A stretch of DNA of 64,000 nucleotides from Carex sylvatica (Eukaryota > Streptophyta > Magnoliopsida > Poales > Cyperaceae): assembly GCA_964058845.1 (NCBI GenBank), contig CAXKVR010000195.1:124001-188000 (forward strand), written 5' to 3'. Each line of letters opens with the position of its first letter. The stretch's first letter is position 1. The notes beneath the pieces are model-generated. The model was not told where the DNA came from and made no database searches. It worked only from the letters and a program-made list of their open reading frames with translations. Below are positions 21,848-33,863 of this stretch, piece after piece. The translations under genes were made by a program, and so were the position numbers.

Positions 21848-23211
21848 TTAGTAGCTACTCTGAATGACTGTTGAGCTATCCGTCTTTTCTTGTTGGCCAG
21901 TTTGCTGCTGAAACAACATTGCAATTTTTGCCTCCATGTCTCTATGTAATCTCTCCTCTATTTCTCTTACTTTCTCCTCCACTTTCTTATCCACTCTCTC
22001 TTTAAATTCATGTTCGGACCTCGAGAAAGTGCTTCTCTTCTTTATTGAGCTTTTCTCGTATGTTTTTTTTTTATTGTAACCAGACCTCCCACTCCTCTCA
22101 CCCTCCCAGGATGTTCCGAATTTGGTAGAGATTTTCCTAGAACATCGTCGTATCGTTCGACGGCCAACAAGCCTTGTTTCGAAGCCGCTTCTTGTTCTTC
22201 CTGAAATGACAACATGCTATAACATAACAAATTAAAGTTTAATTTCAATGAATGACAATATCTACATTCTCACAATTTTGTTGATGACCGGTACGTATGT
22301 TTTTGGATAAAAGCATTCATTGGTCTCGTCTGAAAGCTTTTGCCTTGCTAGTTTTCATGTGACGTGCCTATGCTCAACCGACAAATCAACAATCTCCTCT
22401 GGTGTCAATGCAGTAGTTGACCCTTGGGAAGACGGATCACTAGATGTTTTCCCGTTTACAATCGCCTGCATAGCATCTCTAAGCCTACTCTGAAAATTAT
22501 CACCACTATAACCTCTAGATCCTAAAAAATATGGATACTTAGTGTGGGCCTCATTCGCCTTCCCAATCTTGCTGGCATCCTATAATTTGAACAAAGAAAT
22601 AATTGACCTTAATTATAAAAATATTTGATTTCTTAATTAGAGATAAGGTAGGTGGTGCATAGAAATAAACATACATCAAATTTCTTCGTCTTTCGGTACT
22701 CAACAAATTCATCTCAGTCTTGCTGTTCAATATTGAGTTTGCCAAAATCGAGCGTTATACCCTTGCGACACGCTTTAGTCAGATCAATTATGAACTCTCG
22801 GTGCATGGTAGCCATTTTCTGATAAAAATACCTCTTCACTTTTGGGTACTCCTCTATACCCCAGTTCAGATGCCAAACAAATAGAAATCAAAATTTGAAG
22901 TTAGTTAATATCAAATGAAAATTTGTGAAATTAGTACCATGTTATTTATCTTAATTTGTTCCCATATGGTAAGTTTTTTGTCATCTGAAACATCTTTCTA
23001 ATGTTGGAACCTTATAGGAATATTCATTCTTACCAATACTCCAAGTTCCGTTAAAAAACTGTCTCCTCAGTAACAATAGGCCTGTAAAATTTGTCAAGTG
23101 GAAGCTTTTTGTCTTTCTCATTGAACTTCTTCTTAATTTGACAAGGCCCTCTTCCTCGTTTCTTTCCTGAGACTGGCTCACTGTCACCATGACCACTATC
23201 ACCTTTCATAT
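21848..23211 (-). pseudogene. Transposase_24-type (TnpA-like) gene of the CACTA element, decayed
   Basis: From the ATG at 23211 the reading gives MKGDSGHGDSEPVSGKKRGR and a basic, Lys-rich start. A frameshift in a T run follows at about 23053. Later exon-like pieces contain IEEYPKVKRYFYQKMATMHR, FVEYRKTKKFD preceded by a TGA, the ASKIGKANEAHTKYPY / GSRGYSG block, ALTPEEIVDLSVEHRHVT, the DDVLGKSLPNSEHPGRVRGV signature, and a C-terminal coiled coil (VDKKVEEKVREIEERLHRDM) ending at 21848. This order matches Transposase_24 proteins carried by CACTA elements, which bind subterminal repeats. Exon limits were not worked out fully. Confidence 0.75.
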
Positions 23212-24235
23212 CTGCTTATCATTCAAAATAGAAACTTACAATTACAGATTTGCATTGTATAAAGAAATCAAATTTGATGATATACTGCATAACCTTGACA
23301 ATTACTGCTAAATATCTATCAATCTATATTTAGAAGTTTAAGTGACACAGTAAAAGCTTTCTAATTAAATTCAAGCATGAATATATAGTTCATGTCCATG
23401 CAAACATGTGAAATTTAAACACATTTATGATTTAGGGTTTAGGGTTTAAGGATTTAGGCAACAAGGCAACATCATTGATTCTGGGAAAATCAACAACCCG
23501 GTAAGCAATCTCAACATATCAAAGCACTCAATCAAGACACAAGACACAACATATCAAATTAGAGTCGGGATTAAAATAATTACCTTAAATAGCAAAGTAA
23601 TAGAGAGGAGATGGAAAGTTGCCGGTACCAAGGAGGCACCTTGATTCACGGTCGTCAACTAGCAAATTCACCACCACACCGAGAACAGCAGCCCTCAATC
23701 TTAGATTTTAGGGTTTTCAAAATCTCCAATTAGCATTTTTAAATGAGAATCAAATTAAAATGGAAAATGAAAATAGAAAAAAAAAAGGAAACAAACCTTT
23801 TAAGAGAGAGACACGGAGAAGAGGGAAAAGAAACATACTTCCTATTGCGATCGGATACAAAAGGGTAAAGAAGAACACACCTCTTTTTCAATTAACTTTG
23901 TGAAGAATGTGAGAGAACGGCTTTGGAGGGGCTCTAGAGTTAGAGAATGTGAGAGAGACAGCTTTAGAGGGGCTTTGGGCTTTGTTGGGGCTTTGGAGTC
24001 GGAGCTTTGGAGGAGTGAAGAATGTTAGGGTTTAGCGCGAGAGAGAACTCACGGGGGAGAATGAGAGACAGTGAGCGCTCACGGAGACAGAGACAGAGAG
24101 AGCTCACGAAGGAGAAGGAGAGACAGTGAGCGCGAGAGAGGTGGAGAGTTGAGTTGAGTGTTTTCAAATTGATTTAGAGATGGAGAGTTGAGTCGGGTTT
24201 TGACTAAGTAACCAGAGGCGCGAACTAATAAAAAA

Positions 24236-25441
24236 CCTAGCGCCAATTTAAGTATCAAGATTGGTTCATTACTAATAACTGATCCAGATTAATATTAGGA
24301 TCAGTTATTAGTAATAATCGATCCTAATATTTTTTATTTTTTTAAATTAATAAATCAAGATCTGTTATAACTAATAATCGATACAGAAATTATAAATCTT
24401 AAAAATTATAAACAACTAAAAAATTGATACTAAAAAATTATTTCTTGAAAATTGATACTAAAAATAATTTTAGGAATTAAATTATAAATTATCTTATAAA
24501 TTATCCTATTAATTAAATTATAAATTATTTTATAAATTATCTTAATAAATTATCTTAGGAATTATATTAGTATTAAACTATGTCTAAAAAATTGAAAATT
24601 ACTTATAACATGAAATAAAATAAGCTAATAAAAATAACATTAAAAAATTTAAAAATAAGCTAATAAATTAAAGCTAATTAAAAACAACATAAAATAAGCT
24701 AATTAATTTAAAAAATAAGCTAATAAAAAAACAAGGTAATTAAAAATTTTAAAAATAAGCTAATATATTTTAGGATCGGTTAAATTGATAAAACCGATCC
24801 AGATTACTGTTAGGATCGGTTGTTTAATAAAATCAATCATAATATGTAGTAATATGGATCAGTTATTAAAAACAACTGATCCAGATTATATCTATTAGGA
24901 TTGGTTTTATTAAACAACCGATCCTAACAGTAATCTAGATCGGTTTTATCAATTTAACTGATCCAGATTATAATTTCACATATTTTTTCAACTCTGAAAT
25001 ATTTTTGATATTAAAAATTTCTTAAAAATGATATAAAAAATGGGTAATTATTTGAGTATTAAATTTTTTCTAAAAAAATGGGAATAGTATTGGGATTGGT
25101 TATTACTAATAATCGATCCTAATTAGAATAGTATTAGGATTGGTAGTTTATAATAACCGATCTCAATAATTAGGATCGGTTATTGTACTTAACCGATCTT
25201 AATACTATGACCATTAGGATCGATTGTCTACAATAACCGATCCTAATATTATTGGAATCAGTTATTGTAGACAACCGAACCTAATGGTCATAGTATTAGA
25301 GTCGGTTCTCTTAAAAAGCCGATATGAATAGTTTGTAGGATCGGTTTTTCTGAAAAAACCGATTCATGTAGGTATTAGTATCGGTAGTTCAATATAGTCA
25401 ATCCAGATAGGTCGATCCTAATTTCAATTTTTCTACTAGTG
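24236..25441. repeat. CACTA subterminal repeats
   Basis: The 9- to 12-base motif GGATCGGTT (and AACCGATCC, TTGGATC and TGATCC variants) occurs more than 20 times in both orientations. An inverted pair joins about 24770-24845 to 24905-24975. CACTA transposases bind such repeats. The stretch 23820-24180 between them and the pseudogene is GAGA-rich and is probably leader sequence. Confidence 0.8.
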
Positions 25442-26040
25442 TGAGAAGCCTAAATGTAATATTGGATCGATCCCTTCATTTTTCTTCTTCCTATTTTACT
25501 ATAATTACACTCTATTTCATTCATTTTAAAATAGATTCGATACATTTCTATTTCAATGTCCCCAGCACTGAATGCGTGAAGAACTTGGATACTAATTTAC
25601 ATCGATCGGCTAAATTTAGCGATGAGGAAAATTAAGGGTTTTCAAGTAAAAAAATTCTGACCATAAAAATATATTTAAAATAATATATATACTTTCAATC
25701 AACTTGATCAGAAAAATGACTTAATTGTCGTCTAGTAATTAAATATTCCCTTCTCTAATATTAAAGACCATAGAAAATTAGACTAGCTAAAGCTAATGGA
25801 ATCCCCACAAATTATATATGCATCCATTTTTAGTACAAATGCTGTAAGTACATAGATATTTACACTTCATAAAAAAATACGTAGACTCAGCTCTTCAGCC
25901 AGGCTCATATGCATGATGCATTGCATGCCACTAAAGTAAACTGCTGTGCTCCGACTCCTGTGATTGTGAATGCAGCATGCAGTTTAATTAAGCATATATG
26001 AAAAATGTAATAATTTAATTACCTCACATGCATTTTCACC
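25442..26040. other. Region between CACTA end and the small gene
   Basis: AT-rich, no gene recognised. It would include the 3' UTR of the 26041-26364 gene. Confidence 0.4.
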
Positions 26041-26364
26041 TTACAAAATTAATTCATCCGATCCTGCAGAGGTTGCAGCGGGTTGGCGAACCTGCACGAA
26101 ACGGGTGGAGAAATTTTGTTGCAACATTCGGGTTTCTTCTCGATCGTCGTATTGGCCCTCATCGAAGTTTTGTGCATAGCTGAGGGGATCATAATTGAGA
26201 CCTCCACTTCTTAATAAGTTGTTTCGTCGCCTCCTTTTGTTCTGGAATTGCTTCAGTCGCCGCCAAAGCGAGGCCACACGAAACCGGCCCCAGCACGAGA
26301 ACATTCCGCTCCCAGCTTGTTGTTCTGTATCCTCTCTCTCTTCCAAGGCTACCAGCCTCTCCAT
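26041..26364 (-). CDS. Small plant protein of unknown function (YDPLSYAQNFDEG family), 107 aa
   Basis: A single-exon frame runs from ATG (26364) to TAA (26041). I took this ATG because the frame upstream is a Leu-rich artefact of a CAAGAG repeat. The protein has an acidic start (MERLVALEEREDTEQQ), a short GMFSCWGRF segment, a basic SLWRRLKQFQNKRRRRNN stretch, then GGLNYDPLSYAQNFDEGQYD and a Gln/Ser-rich tail. The YDP(L/I)SYA.NF(D/E).G signature is shared by a set of short plant proteins, often annotated as uncharacterised or stress-related, that I remember only by sequence pattern. The Arg cluster could be a nuclear signal or bind nucleic acid; this is inference. It is a lone host gene between the CACTA and MULE elements. 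Confidence 0.65.
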   Translation of the reverse strand: MERLVALEEREDTEQQAGSGMFSCWGRFRVASLWRRLKQFQNKRRRRNNLLRSGGLNYDPLSYAQNFDEGQYDDREETRMLQQNFSTRFVQVRQPAATSAGSDELIL

Positions 26365-26735
26365 GAAGAGAGAACAGAGCAAGAGCAAGAGCAAGAGCAA
26401 GAGGTGAGAAAAGAATTAAATGTGTTTGATTGATATATAGGAGATTAATCGGTGAAAGAGGAGAAGAGATGGGACAATAGAGTAGCCAGGTTGCTTGGGA
26501 GTTGGGAGCAAGAGCAAGAGCCAACAGGAGTGGTGGAGCCTATCTCAATCTCAAATAATATCTCCAGTAACAAGTCGTCTAATCTTTAAATTCAGATCCA
26601 ACGCCGTACCGGACCAGACCGTGTACGATTAGATTTGAGTCATCTGTCTTATTCTTACACAAATTTCAAAATCGACTTTTATATATTGTAAGTAGACATA
26701 TCACATATATAGAATTGATTTTCATTCAGCCACAA
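26365..26735. other. Upstream region of the small gene
   Basis: It starts with a CAAGAG/AGCAAG repeat (26377-26402), then ordinary AT-rich sequence up to the MULE target duplication at 26736-26744. It is the only place for this gene's promoter before the transposon, so the MULE sits about 370 bases upstream of the start codon. Confidence 0.45.
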
Positions 26736-26744
26736 GTATTCTAC

Positions 26745-26985
26745 CGGCCATTTTTATTAATACCCCTAAAAAAAAATTAAATTTTAACAATACCCCTGCA
26801 ATTAATTTTTTTTTATTACTACCCCGACCGTCAAGCCCACGGGCGGCCCATTTATTGAAGGAAACCGCCAGGGCCCAAGGCGGTCCACTACCCCAAGCAA
26901 ACCGCCCCACGCCTGGGCGGTCCACTACCCCAAGAAAACCGCCCCCCGCCCTGGCGGTCCACTATGCATTATATTTTCTCTCATC
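26745..26985. repeat. MULE left terminal inverted repeat
   Basis: After an AT-rich outer 80 bases, the TIR holds repeated GGCGGTCCACTACCCCAAG blocks alternating with AAACCGCCC, so each TIR contains internal direct repeats and small hairpins. It ends near GCATTATATTT (26970-26980). Confidence 0.9.
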
Positions 26986-27101
26986 TGCCTCATTCTCTCT
27001 CTTCTCTGCCTCATTCCTCATTCCGAACAAAATCGAATTCGCGCCCGTCTCCTGTAACGACAGGTATTATTTTATAAATTCTTTTTAATTATTACTAATT
27101 A

Positions 27102-27192
27102 GTCAATTACCGTAGCATTACTGTAGCATTACCGTAGCATTACCGTAGCATTACCGTAGCATTACCGTAGCATTACTGTAGCATTACCGTAG
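27102..27192. repeat. 12-bp tandem repeat CATTACCGTAGC
   Basis: Seven to eight units of CATTACCGTAGC (some CATTACTGTAGC) lie between the left TIR and the transposase start, probably in the transposase promoter or leader. Confidence 0.9.
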
Positions 27193-27308
27193 CAACACGT
27201 AATTTTTTTTTAAATTAGCCATTTATTATTGTGCTCGTTATAACTACTGAACAATTATTATAATACTTATAAAATTATTTTTTTTAAATGTAGTTTGTTA
27301 AGTAAAAG

Positions 27309-30300
27309 ATGTTAGCTGCACTGTATATGGGCGGCAAGCTACAAAAGGGTGTAGATGGTGTGTATTACACGAAAGACGCGGCATTTGGCTTCGAGGTTAA
27401 TGAAAATACCACATTTCAGGAACTTAAGCAGATAATATACGAAAAGATTGCTGTAAACCCCAACAGGTATGAAATAGAATTGGCTACACGGATTGACAAC
27501 TCACAAAGGGGTGGGGCGGGGGGTAGACCTTACTTTGTGAGGTTTCCAATAACAGATGTGAATTTGTGGAGAGCTGTGTACACTCAATTTGAGTCTAGTG
27601 GGGTCTCCGTAATGGACATATATTTAAAGAGGGTTCCCCGAGGTGGGGCTGGACCTTCTAGTGCGGCCGGAGCTGGACCTTCCGGTTATGACAACCCGGG
27701 GTACCACCACCACTCCCCTTATGACAACCAGGGGTACCACCACCACTCCCCTTATGACAACCAGGGATACCACCACAACTCTCCTTATGACAACCAGGGA
27801 TACCACCACCACTCTCCTTATGCCAACCAAGGGTACCACCACAACTCTCCTGAAAATATTGAAGATTTACCACCACCACCCAGACAGACACCCATAATTC
27901 CTAGATTTCCAACTATGCCAGAGTCAGGACCGGTACCTGTTAATCGAACTGATATTGATATTGATGTTGATGCTATTGATGCCATACCAGAAAATGAAAT
28001 AGAAACGGGAGATGAATACGAAGGGATCTGGGAATCTGATGACTTATCAGATGGCGATGCAAATGTACCAGGTTTATCCAGGAAAGAAAAATTCCCGATT
28101 AGAGGTCGGGGAAATAAGCATCCGGTCGCCACATTCAACGATACCACAGCTTTTGAAGAGGCAGACATTAGTTATTTTGGCCCTCGTGTTGTATACAATA
28201 ACGAACTTGCCCCAGGGCAACTTTATACCAACATAGATGAACTTATAAAAAAAATCTACGAGACTCATGTTCACGGCAACTGGGAATGTAAAATACACAA
28301 AAGGGATCGAACAAGGTTAGTTGTGCTGTGTAAAACTCACCCGCGGTGCGAGTTTCGCCTTTTTGCAACCCCTGCAGGTGCCGGAGAAGCATGGATGATT
28401 AAGAAGTGTGAACCACCCCATACATGCAAGTCTGCATCCACTAGGACAGACCATTCACAGCTGACGGCATCACTAATTGCCGATGCAATTGAGGAAGACA
28501 TTAAGGAGGATCCATCCATGAGCATCAAAGCAGTGGCTAGAACCGTCAGACACAAATACAAATATGTAACTCCAAAATACAACAGGCTGTGGAGAGGTCG
28601 TGAACTTGCAATTTGCAGAATATTCGGTAGTTGGAAGGATTCATACGGCTATCTGGCACCATTGCTCCAGGCCATGGCAAGTACAAATGTCGGCACTGTA
28701 TATGAGAGGTGGCATGGCCCCTTTTTTGATAAGGAAGGAGTGCTAATAGAGGGAGCTCAACAATTCAAGGGCATAGCATGGGCTTTTGGTGCTTGTATCC
28801 AAGCTGTGCCATACATCAGACCCGTTATCAGCATTGATGCATGCTTCATGTCTGGCCGTTATGAGGGGAGGTTACTAATAGCATGTGCATATGATGCTGA
28901 GAACCAGTTGTTGCCTTTGGCCTTTGCAATTGTTCGTAAAGAGGATGGTGAGAACTGGGGATTTTTTATGCAGTTTTTAAGAAGACGGGTGATTGGGGAA
29001 GGAAAGTTTTTCTGTGTGATATCAGACCAGCACAGAGGAATAAAATTTGTGTTTGATCGTGAACATTACGGTTGGTCAACACATACTGGTGAGTGTGTGC
29101 ACATGTTGTGTATGCAACACGTTGCGGAGAACCTTTCCAAGGCAACCGGAAATGACAAGTGGGTTCTAGAAACATTTAAACGAAATTGCAGAAAGAAAAA
29201 GCCGAGAAGAGTGGTAGAGATGACTCGCAGTTTTGCAAAGGTATATATATTACAGTTGTTTACATATATTATTGTATTTTCAGACGATGGTTTTTTAGTA
29301 CAATTGTTTACTTATATTATTTTATTTTCTTATTTTTCTGTAGTACATGCCAAGGCAAATCTCTACTTAATGAAGGTCAGCAAAAATAATCCGCGAGATG
29401 TCAACGAAGATCCAGCATACGAGAAAATATATCAATCTCGTGATGGAGGTTGGCGTTGGGGAATTATGACCACCAACGGGTCCGAGTCGCTGAATGCAGT
29501 ATTCAAGCATAGCCGGATGTTACCTGTGGCTGCAATTGTAGAAGACACATTTTATAAGTTAAATGCCTGGTTTCAAGAACGGCGTGCTAAGACCGCAGAA
29601 TTAATAACGATGAACCAGTCATTTTCAACAAGGGTGGAGGAGAAACTAAAACAACACAGGGACAAAGGTGCAACTATGAATGTGATCCCGATGGGAAATG
29701 ATGGTACAGAATTCGAAGTGCAAAATCCAAATGAATACGTTCCTACCAGCCGCAAACTAGATGGCACTATGGAGTTTGTGAAGAGGGCTTGCAAGTACGT
29801 GGTTAAATTCGGAGATGCCAGGACGGTAACCTGTACATGCCAAGGACCCCAACTAAGTCACATACCCTGTAGTCACGTGATGGCGGTATGCCGAGTGAGA
29901 AACTACTGTGAGGATCACTATGTTGCTGACATGTATCGTACCGATTACCTTGTTTCCACTTGGGGTGGATCTTTCCATTCTTATCCCGATCAGCATGAGT
30001 GGCCTTCATATGTCGGTGATAGAATACTTCCTTCAGAAGAATGGATAAGAAAGGGGAGAAGGAGACACAAGCGTGTTGTAATGACCATGGACGAGATGGG
30101 CAGTAGGCGACCGTCGGAAAATCGAGCTCGTCGTTCTGTTTCTGAAAGACGCACAGCAGGTATTTTTTTTTTTTTGTATAACACTAATTTATGATTTTAT
30201 TATAGTAGTAACTGAATTGTATTGTTATGTCCAGATGCCATAAACGCACACAATGAAAGAGAAAATGCTAGAGTTGTTGCTGAAGCAACTGGTAGAACAT

Positions 30301-30421
30301 ATCCCCCCCTCCTGCGAGCCAATCATCTAGCAGCCAAGCATCTACAAGTAATGCTGCACCTGCCGCTGGTACAAGAAAATCTGGTCGTTTTTTAGGTTTA
30401 TTCGCACGTCGGGCCAGATGA
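27309..30421 (+). CDS. MuDR-type MULE transposase
   Basis: Likely exons are 27309-29240, 29355-30159 and 30235-30421; the first intron (114 bases) can also be read through. Order of domains: an N-terminal MuDR region (GFEVNENTTFQELKQIIYEK); five tandem GYHHHSPYDNQ-type repeats at about residues 131-180; a Cys/His DNA-binding domain (WECKIHKRDRTRLVVLCKTH ... CEPPHTC); and the MULE DDE core with its first Asp in SIDACFMSGRYEG (about residue 509), a second in VISDQHRGI (about 570) and CMQHVAENL. A SWIM finger follows (CTCQGPQLSHIPCSHVMAVC, about residue 803). It would cut and paste the element and its relatives. The main frame has no stop. The last exon needs one extra base in a C run near 30304 to reach the RKSGRFLGLFARRAR end, so the tail is frameshifted or ends early. 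Confidence 0.9.
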
Positions 30422-30834
30422 AGTTCTTCACTCTATTGCTAGTGTGAAAATAAGCTACGAACTTTAATTGTATTGCATAACTTTAGTTGTATTGTTGAAC
30501 TTTAGTTGTATTGTTCAATTTTAGTTGTATTGTTCAATTTTAGTTGTATTGTTGAACTGCTGTAATTTAATTGTATTATTAAACTATTTTAAACTAATTC
30601 AGAACTACACGCCCTGTCGCAGGCGGTCTGCTGGAAGACGATTTTAGAATTGCTTAGTTATAATTATGTTGTAACTAATAACTTTTTTTTGACGCCCGCA
30701 AATAAAAACCACGAAATGTAAAGTGATAACAACATAAAAGTCATAATGAAAAAAAGCTAATAGTACAGTCCCAAACATATAATACTACAGTCCCAGAGTC
30801 AAAATACTACAGTCACAACTAAAAAAAAAAAAAA

Positions 30835-33800
30835 TCATCTGCCTCGTTGTTTCTTTCCGGAGGGATCCCACCTATCAGCTGCTTTGCCTTTGCGATCCCT
30901 GTGTGGCTGCTGGCGCCTTTGTGTCTGACTGTGCGGACTAATATCTCCTAAGTCGTCCTCTGAACCCTCCTCTCCCACATCCTCCTGAACCTATGTATAC
31001 ATGTCATGCATACCTGTGCCAGAAACCCATGGATCAAATGGTACAGATGACTGTGTACACATGTCCCATGTATCTTGCCCCCAGGTTGGAGGATACGTGG
31101 AAGGAGGCGGTGCGCCAAATAATGCAGAGGCAAAGCCATCTACATTCTCCCCTGTACTCCCACCAGCCTCGTAGTCGTGCTCCATCGTATCTCCATAACG
31201 TGGTCGGTGGGAGCCTATCACCTCTGCATCTGTACGTACCGGGGACAGGGCATCCACGCTAAACTCGGCATCGGCACCCCAACGAGGTGCTCCATCCTAA
31301 ATTTAAATAATGTTAGATTTTCTTCATACACAGAACTCTGCAATAAACAATATAAACCGGTAACTGACCTGGCCAAGCTCTGTCGGAACTCCATATTTAT
31401 TTCTATAAGCGTTCCATCCTTGGGTATTCAACACCCAGTCGTGGAACTCCTAACCTGTGGTATCACCTGCATAATTGAACGTTAACTTAGTTAGAACAAA
31501 GAATCGGAGAAAAATAAAATGATTGTGTGTGTCCTACTTTCAATATTAATCGAGTAATCACCTGAAGGAGGTGGCGGCATCTCATCGGCGTAGACAGGGA
31601 CTCGTTCATGATTCGGATCTCGCGGTGCATCTTTTATCTCCCTCCAATTGATGTTCTCCCCAGCATCGCGCAGCATGCCAACTAGGCGGCCATCCCAACC
31701 ACCTCTCTCCACGACTAGTGCACTGTGCTGGAGCATTTGACATCCTATGGCACGCCAAGCATCCTTCGCCATGCAGGCTAGGCTGTGTCCAACTCCTCTG
31801 ATGGCTGTCAGTACCTGCACACAACATATTTTCATTATTATGACAATAAGAAGTGTAATAAGAATTTTTAATTTTTAATTAAAGTAGGTTTAAGTATTTA
31901 CCGAGTGAGTATTGACCAGACTCCAAGGCATGTAATTCCTAGATGAATCCATCAGTCTACGTCGAAGGATGTCGCCATAATGACCGGTAAGGTAGACTGA
32001 CGGCATGCCGTATCTTTGAAACCATACATCATATCTCAAAGACCCGGGACCAATACCCACTGACTCAGGAGGTGGTGGACTCCATAAGTGCTGATCCGGA
32101 TGTCGAGCCCAGTCATACTCCTGGCTGAAACGCTGCCTCCAGTCGACTTTGGGCTTAGTATGCGTCGTACTGCAAGTACAATTAATTAGAAAAATGAAAA
32201 ACATTGGCAATATTAAAGTGATAACACTAATTAAGTACATAGTACTTACTTGTGGAACTTCTCAGTACCATCCTTACCCATTAGCGGGTACTCCGGGATG
32301 AAAGCATCTAACCCAAATTGTCGAGACACCCGATCGGGATAGTGGTACTCCACTATCCAGAAACAAACGACCGGTCCCTGGTAATACCAGAGTGATCTCT
32401 GCTGTAATGTGAGCTGACTCAGAAGCCTGTGCTGATAGAATGGACGATATGGAAACCAATCGATACTCGCATCTACGAGCATCTGGAGCTGACCCCGGAC
32501 ATAAGAAACACCCCTACCAGTCTCCTCATAGCTGTGGTGAAGGCCCCATATGGCCCCATATGCGGGGCATCTATCTGGATCGGGCACTCCCCACCGGAGA
32601 GGTGGATCTGGTATAACTGGCCGACATACCGGCAGATGTGACCACGACCAATGCTGGAGCAAAAGAAGCGGTCCGTGAAGCTGCTTGTTCCTCACCTGAA
32701 ATTTTAACTTAAAATAAGAACTCGGTATTTATTCAATCTTAACTAACAATGTATTTTTAATAACAAAATTAGTACAGACTTACCAGACAAGCATGACACA
32801 GGGCTCTGTATAAGTGGGCGAGAACAGCTCCACCCCAGTTCCACCTCGATGGAGAAAGCATGTCCTTCAACAGAGAGAGAAACATAATCGGGACCGCGTC
32901 ACCGCTGGAGTCCACGAACATGACTGCCCCACACAAGTCCAGCACATACGCCCTAGTATACCTACAATATAAAATAATATGTTATTTTACATAGTTGAGA
33001 TTATTGTTGAATTAATAAGTTATTTTAAAAGGTGTAATGGTACCTCAAGACCGCATCATCGTCAGTAGTCTCAGGATGTATCCGATTCTGGAAGAAGTGA
33101 GAACGAAGTGCCACCAGAGAAATACAGTAACCAGAAAACCGTAAGTCATCATCATCCTTCTTCTTCTTCTTCAATTTCTTCTGCAGATTTTTTGGATGAC
33201 ACCCCAGCAACTCCGGTATCATCATCTGCAGGTCTGGATGGTCTGAGATGCCACCTATGGGGACACCATCGATAGGTAAACCCCATAGGGCGCTCACATC
33301 AGCAAGTGTGACTGTCATCTCCCCAACCGGAAGATGAAATGTATGGGTCTCAGGTCGCCATCTCTCGGCTATACCATGCATAAGAGATACATCGATCTTA
33401 CTCTGCGGCATGGTGGCAATCTGATACAATCCAAGATTAATGAGGCATCGCTGCATCAGTGGATGTGCAACGAACGGAATCTCTGACCTGCGGTGCCTCA
33501 CCGTAAGCATGACATCGTCCTGTATTTATTATCAATTTGTGAGACTCAAATCGTGTCATTTTTTAGTACTATTTAACATTACGTATAAAAATCACGTACC
33601 TCAATAGATGCCAACGAGACACGGTGCTTAACATGATGAGTCCATAGAAGAGGACTGAAAGTGTCAGGATCATGCCAACCATCTCTACGCCCAGTCTGAG
33701 ATGACGGATCCGCTCCAGTCGGATCCTCAAATTCCGCTCCAGCCATATCCTCATATGACTGCTCCACTCCACCCGAGGACGGACCCGCTCCAGTCGGATC

Positions 33801-33863
33801 CACTGAGGATGGACCCGCTCCAGTCGGATCCACTGAGGACGGACCCGCTACAGGTGGATCCAT
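30835..33863 (-). pseudogene. Plant mobile domain (PMD, MAIN/MAIL-like) gene carried by the MULE, 8 exons, two in-frame stops
   Basis: Exons 33863-33600, 33519-33044, 32961-32784, 32695-32250, 32169-31902, 31814-31562, 31466-31369 and 31296-30835 join in frame at GT..AG sites (815 codons). A DPTGAGPSS repeat start leads into the PMD core: HPLMQRCLINLGLYQIATMP, ERWRPETHTFHLPVGEMTVT, LADVSALWGLPIDG, YTRAYVLDLCGAVMFVDSSG, and WNWGGAVLAHLYRALCHACL, then a Trp/Tyr-rich region. This is the aminotransferase-like PMD (PF10536), known from plant MAIN/MAIL1 proteins needed for TE silencing and from transposons. The C-terminal third has two TAG codons (after DTTG in the 31466-31369 exon and after GMHDMYT in the last), each where CAG (Gln) would fit. 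A TGA also precedes the ATG I chose. The core is uninterrupted, so a truncated product is possible. Confidence 0.85.

Larger units (their letters stand above)
21848..25441 (-). mobile_element. CACTA (En/Spm) transposon, left-truncated
   Basis: The right end finishes TTTTTCTACTAGTG at 25441, the inverse of a CACTAGTAGAAAAA terminus typical of plant CACTA elements. Inward of it are ~1.2 kb of subterminal GGATCGGTT/AACCGATCC repeats, then a minus-strand Transposase_24-type pseudogene. No opposite CACTA end is visible before 21848, so the left part, including any TnpD-type catalytic transposase, is missing. Confidence 0.75.

Noticed and set aside
29241..29343. 103-bp intron in the MULE transposase ending at CTGTAG
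   Set aside because: Splicing there shifts the frame to an early stop; the acceptor at 29354 keeps frame and gives the expected AKANLYLMKVS sequence.
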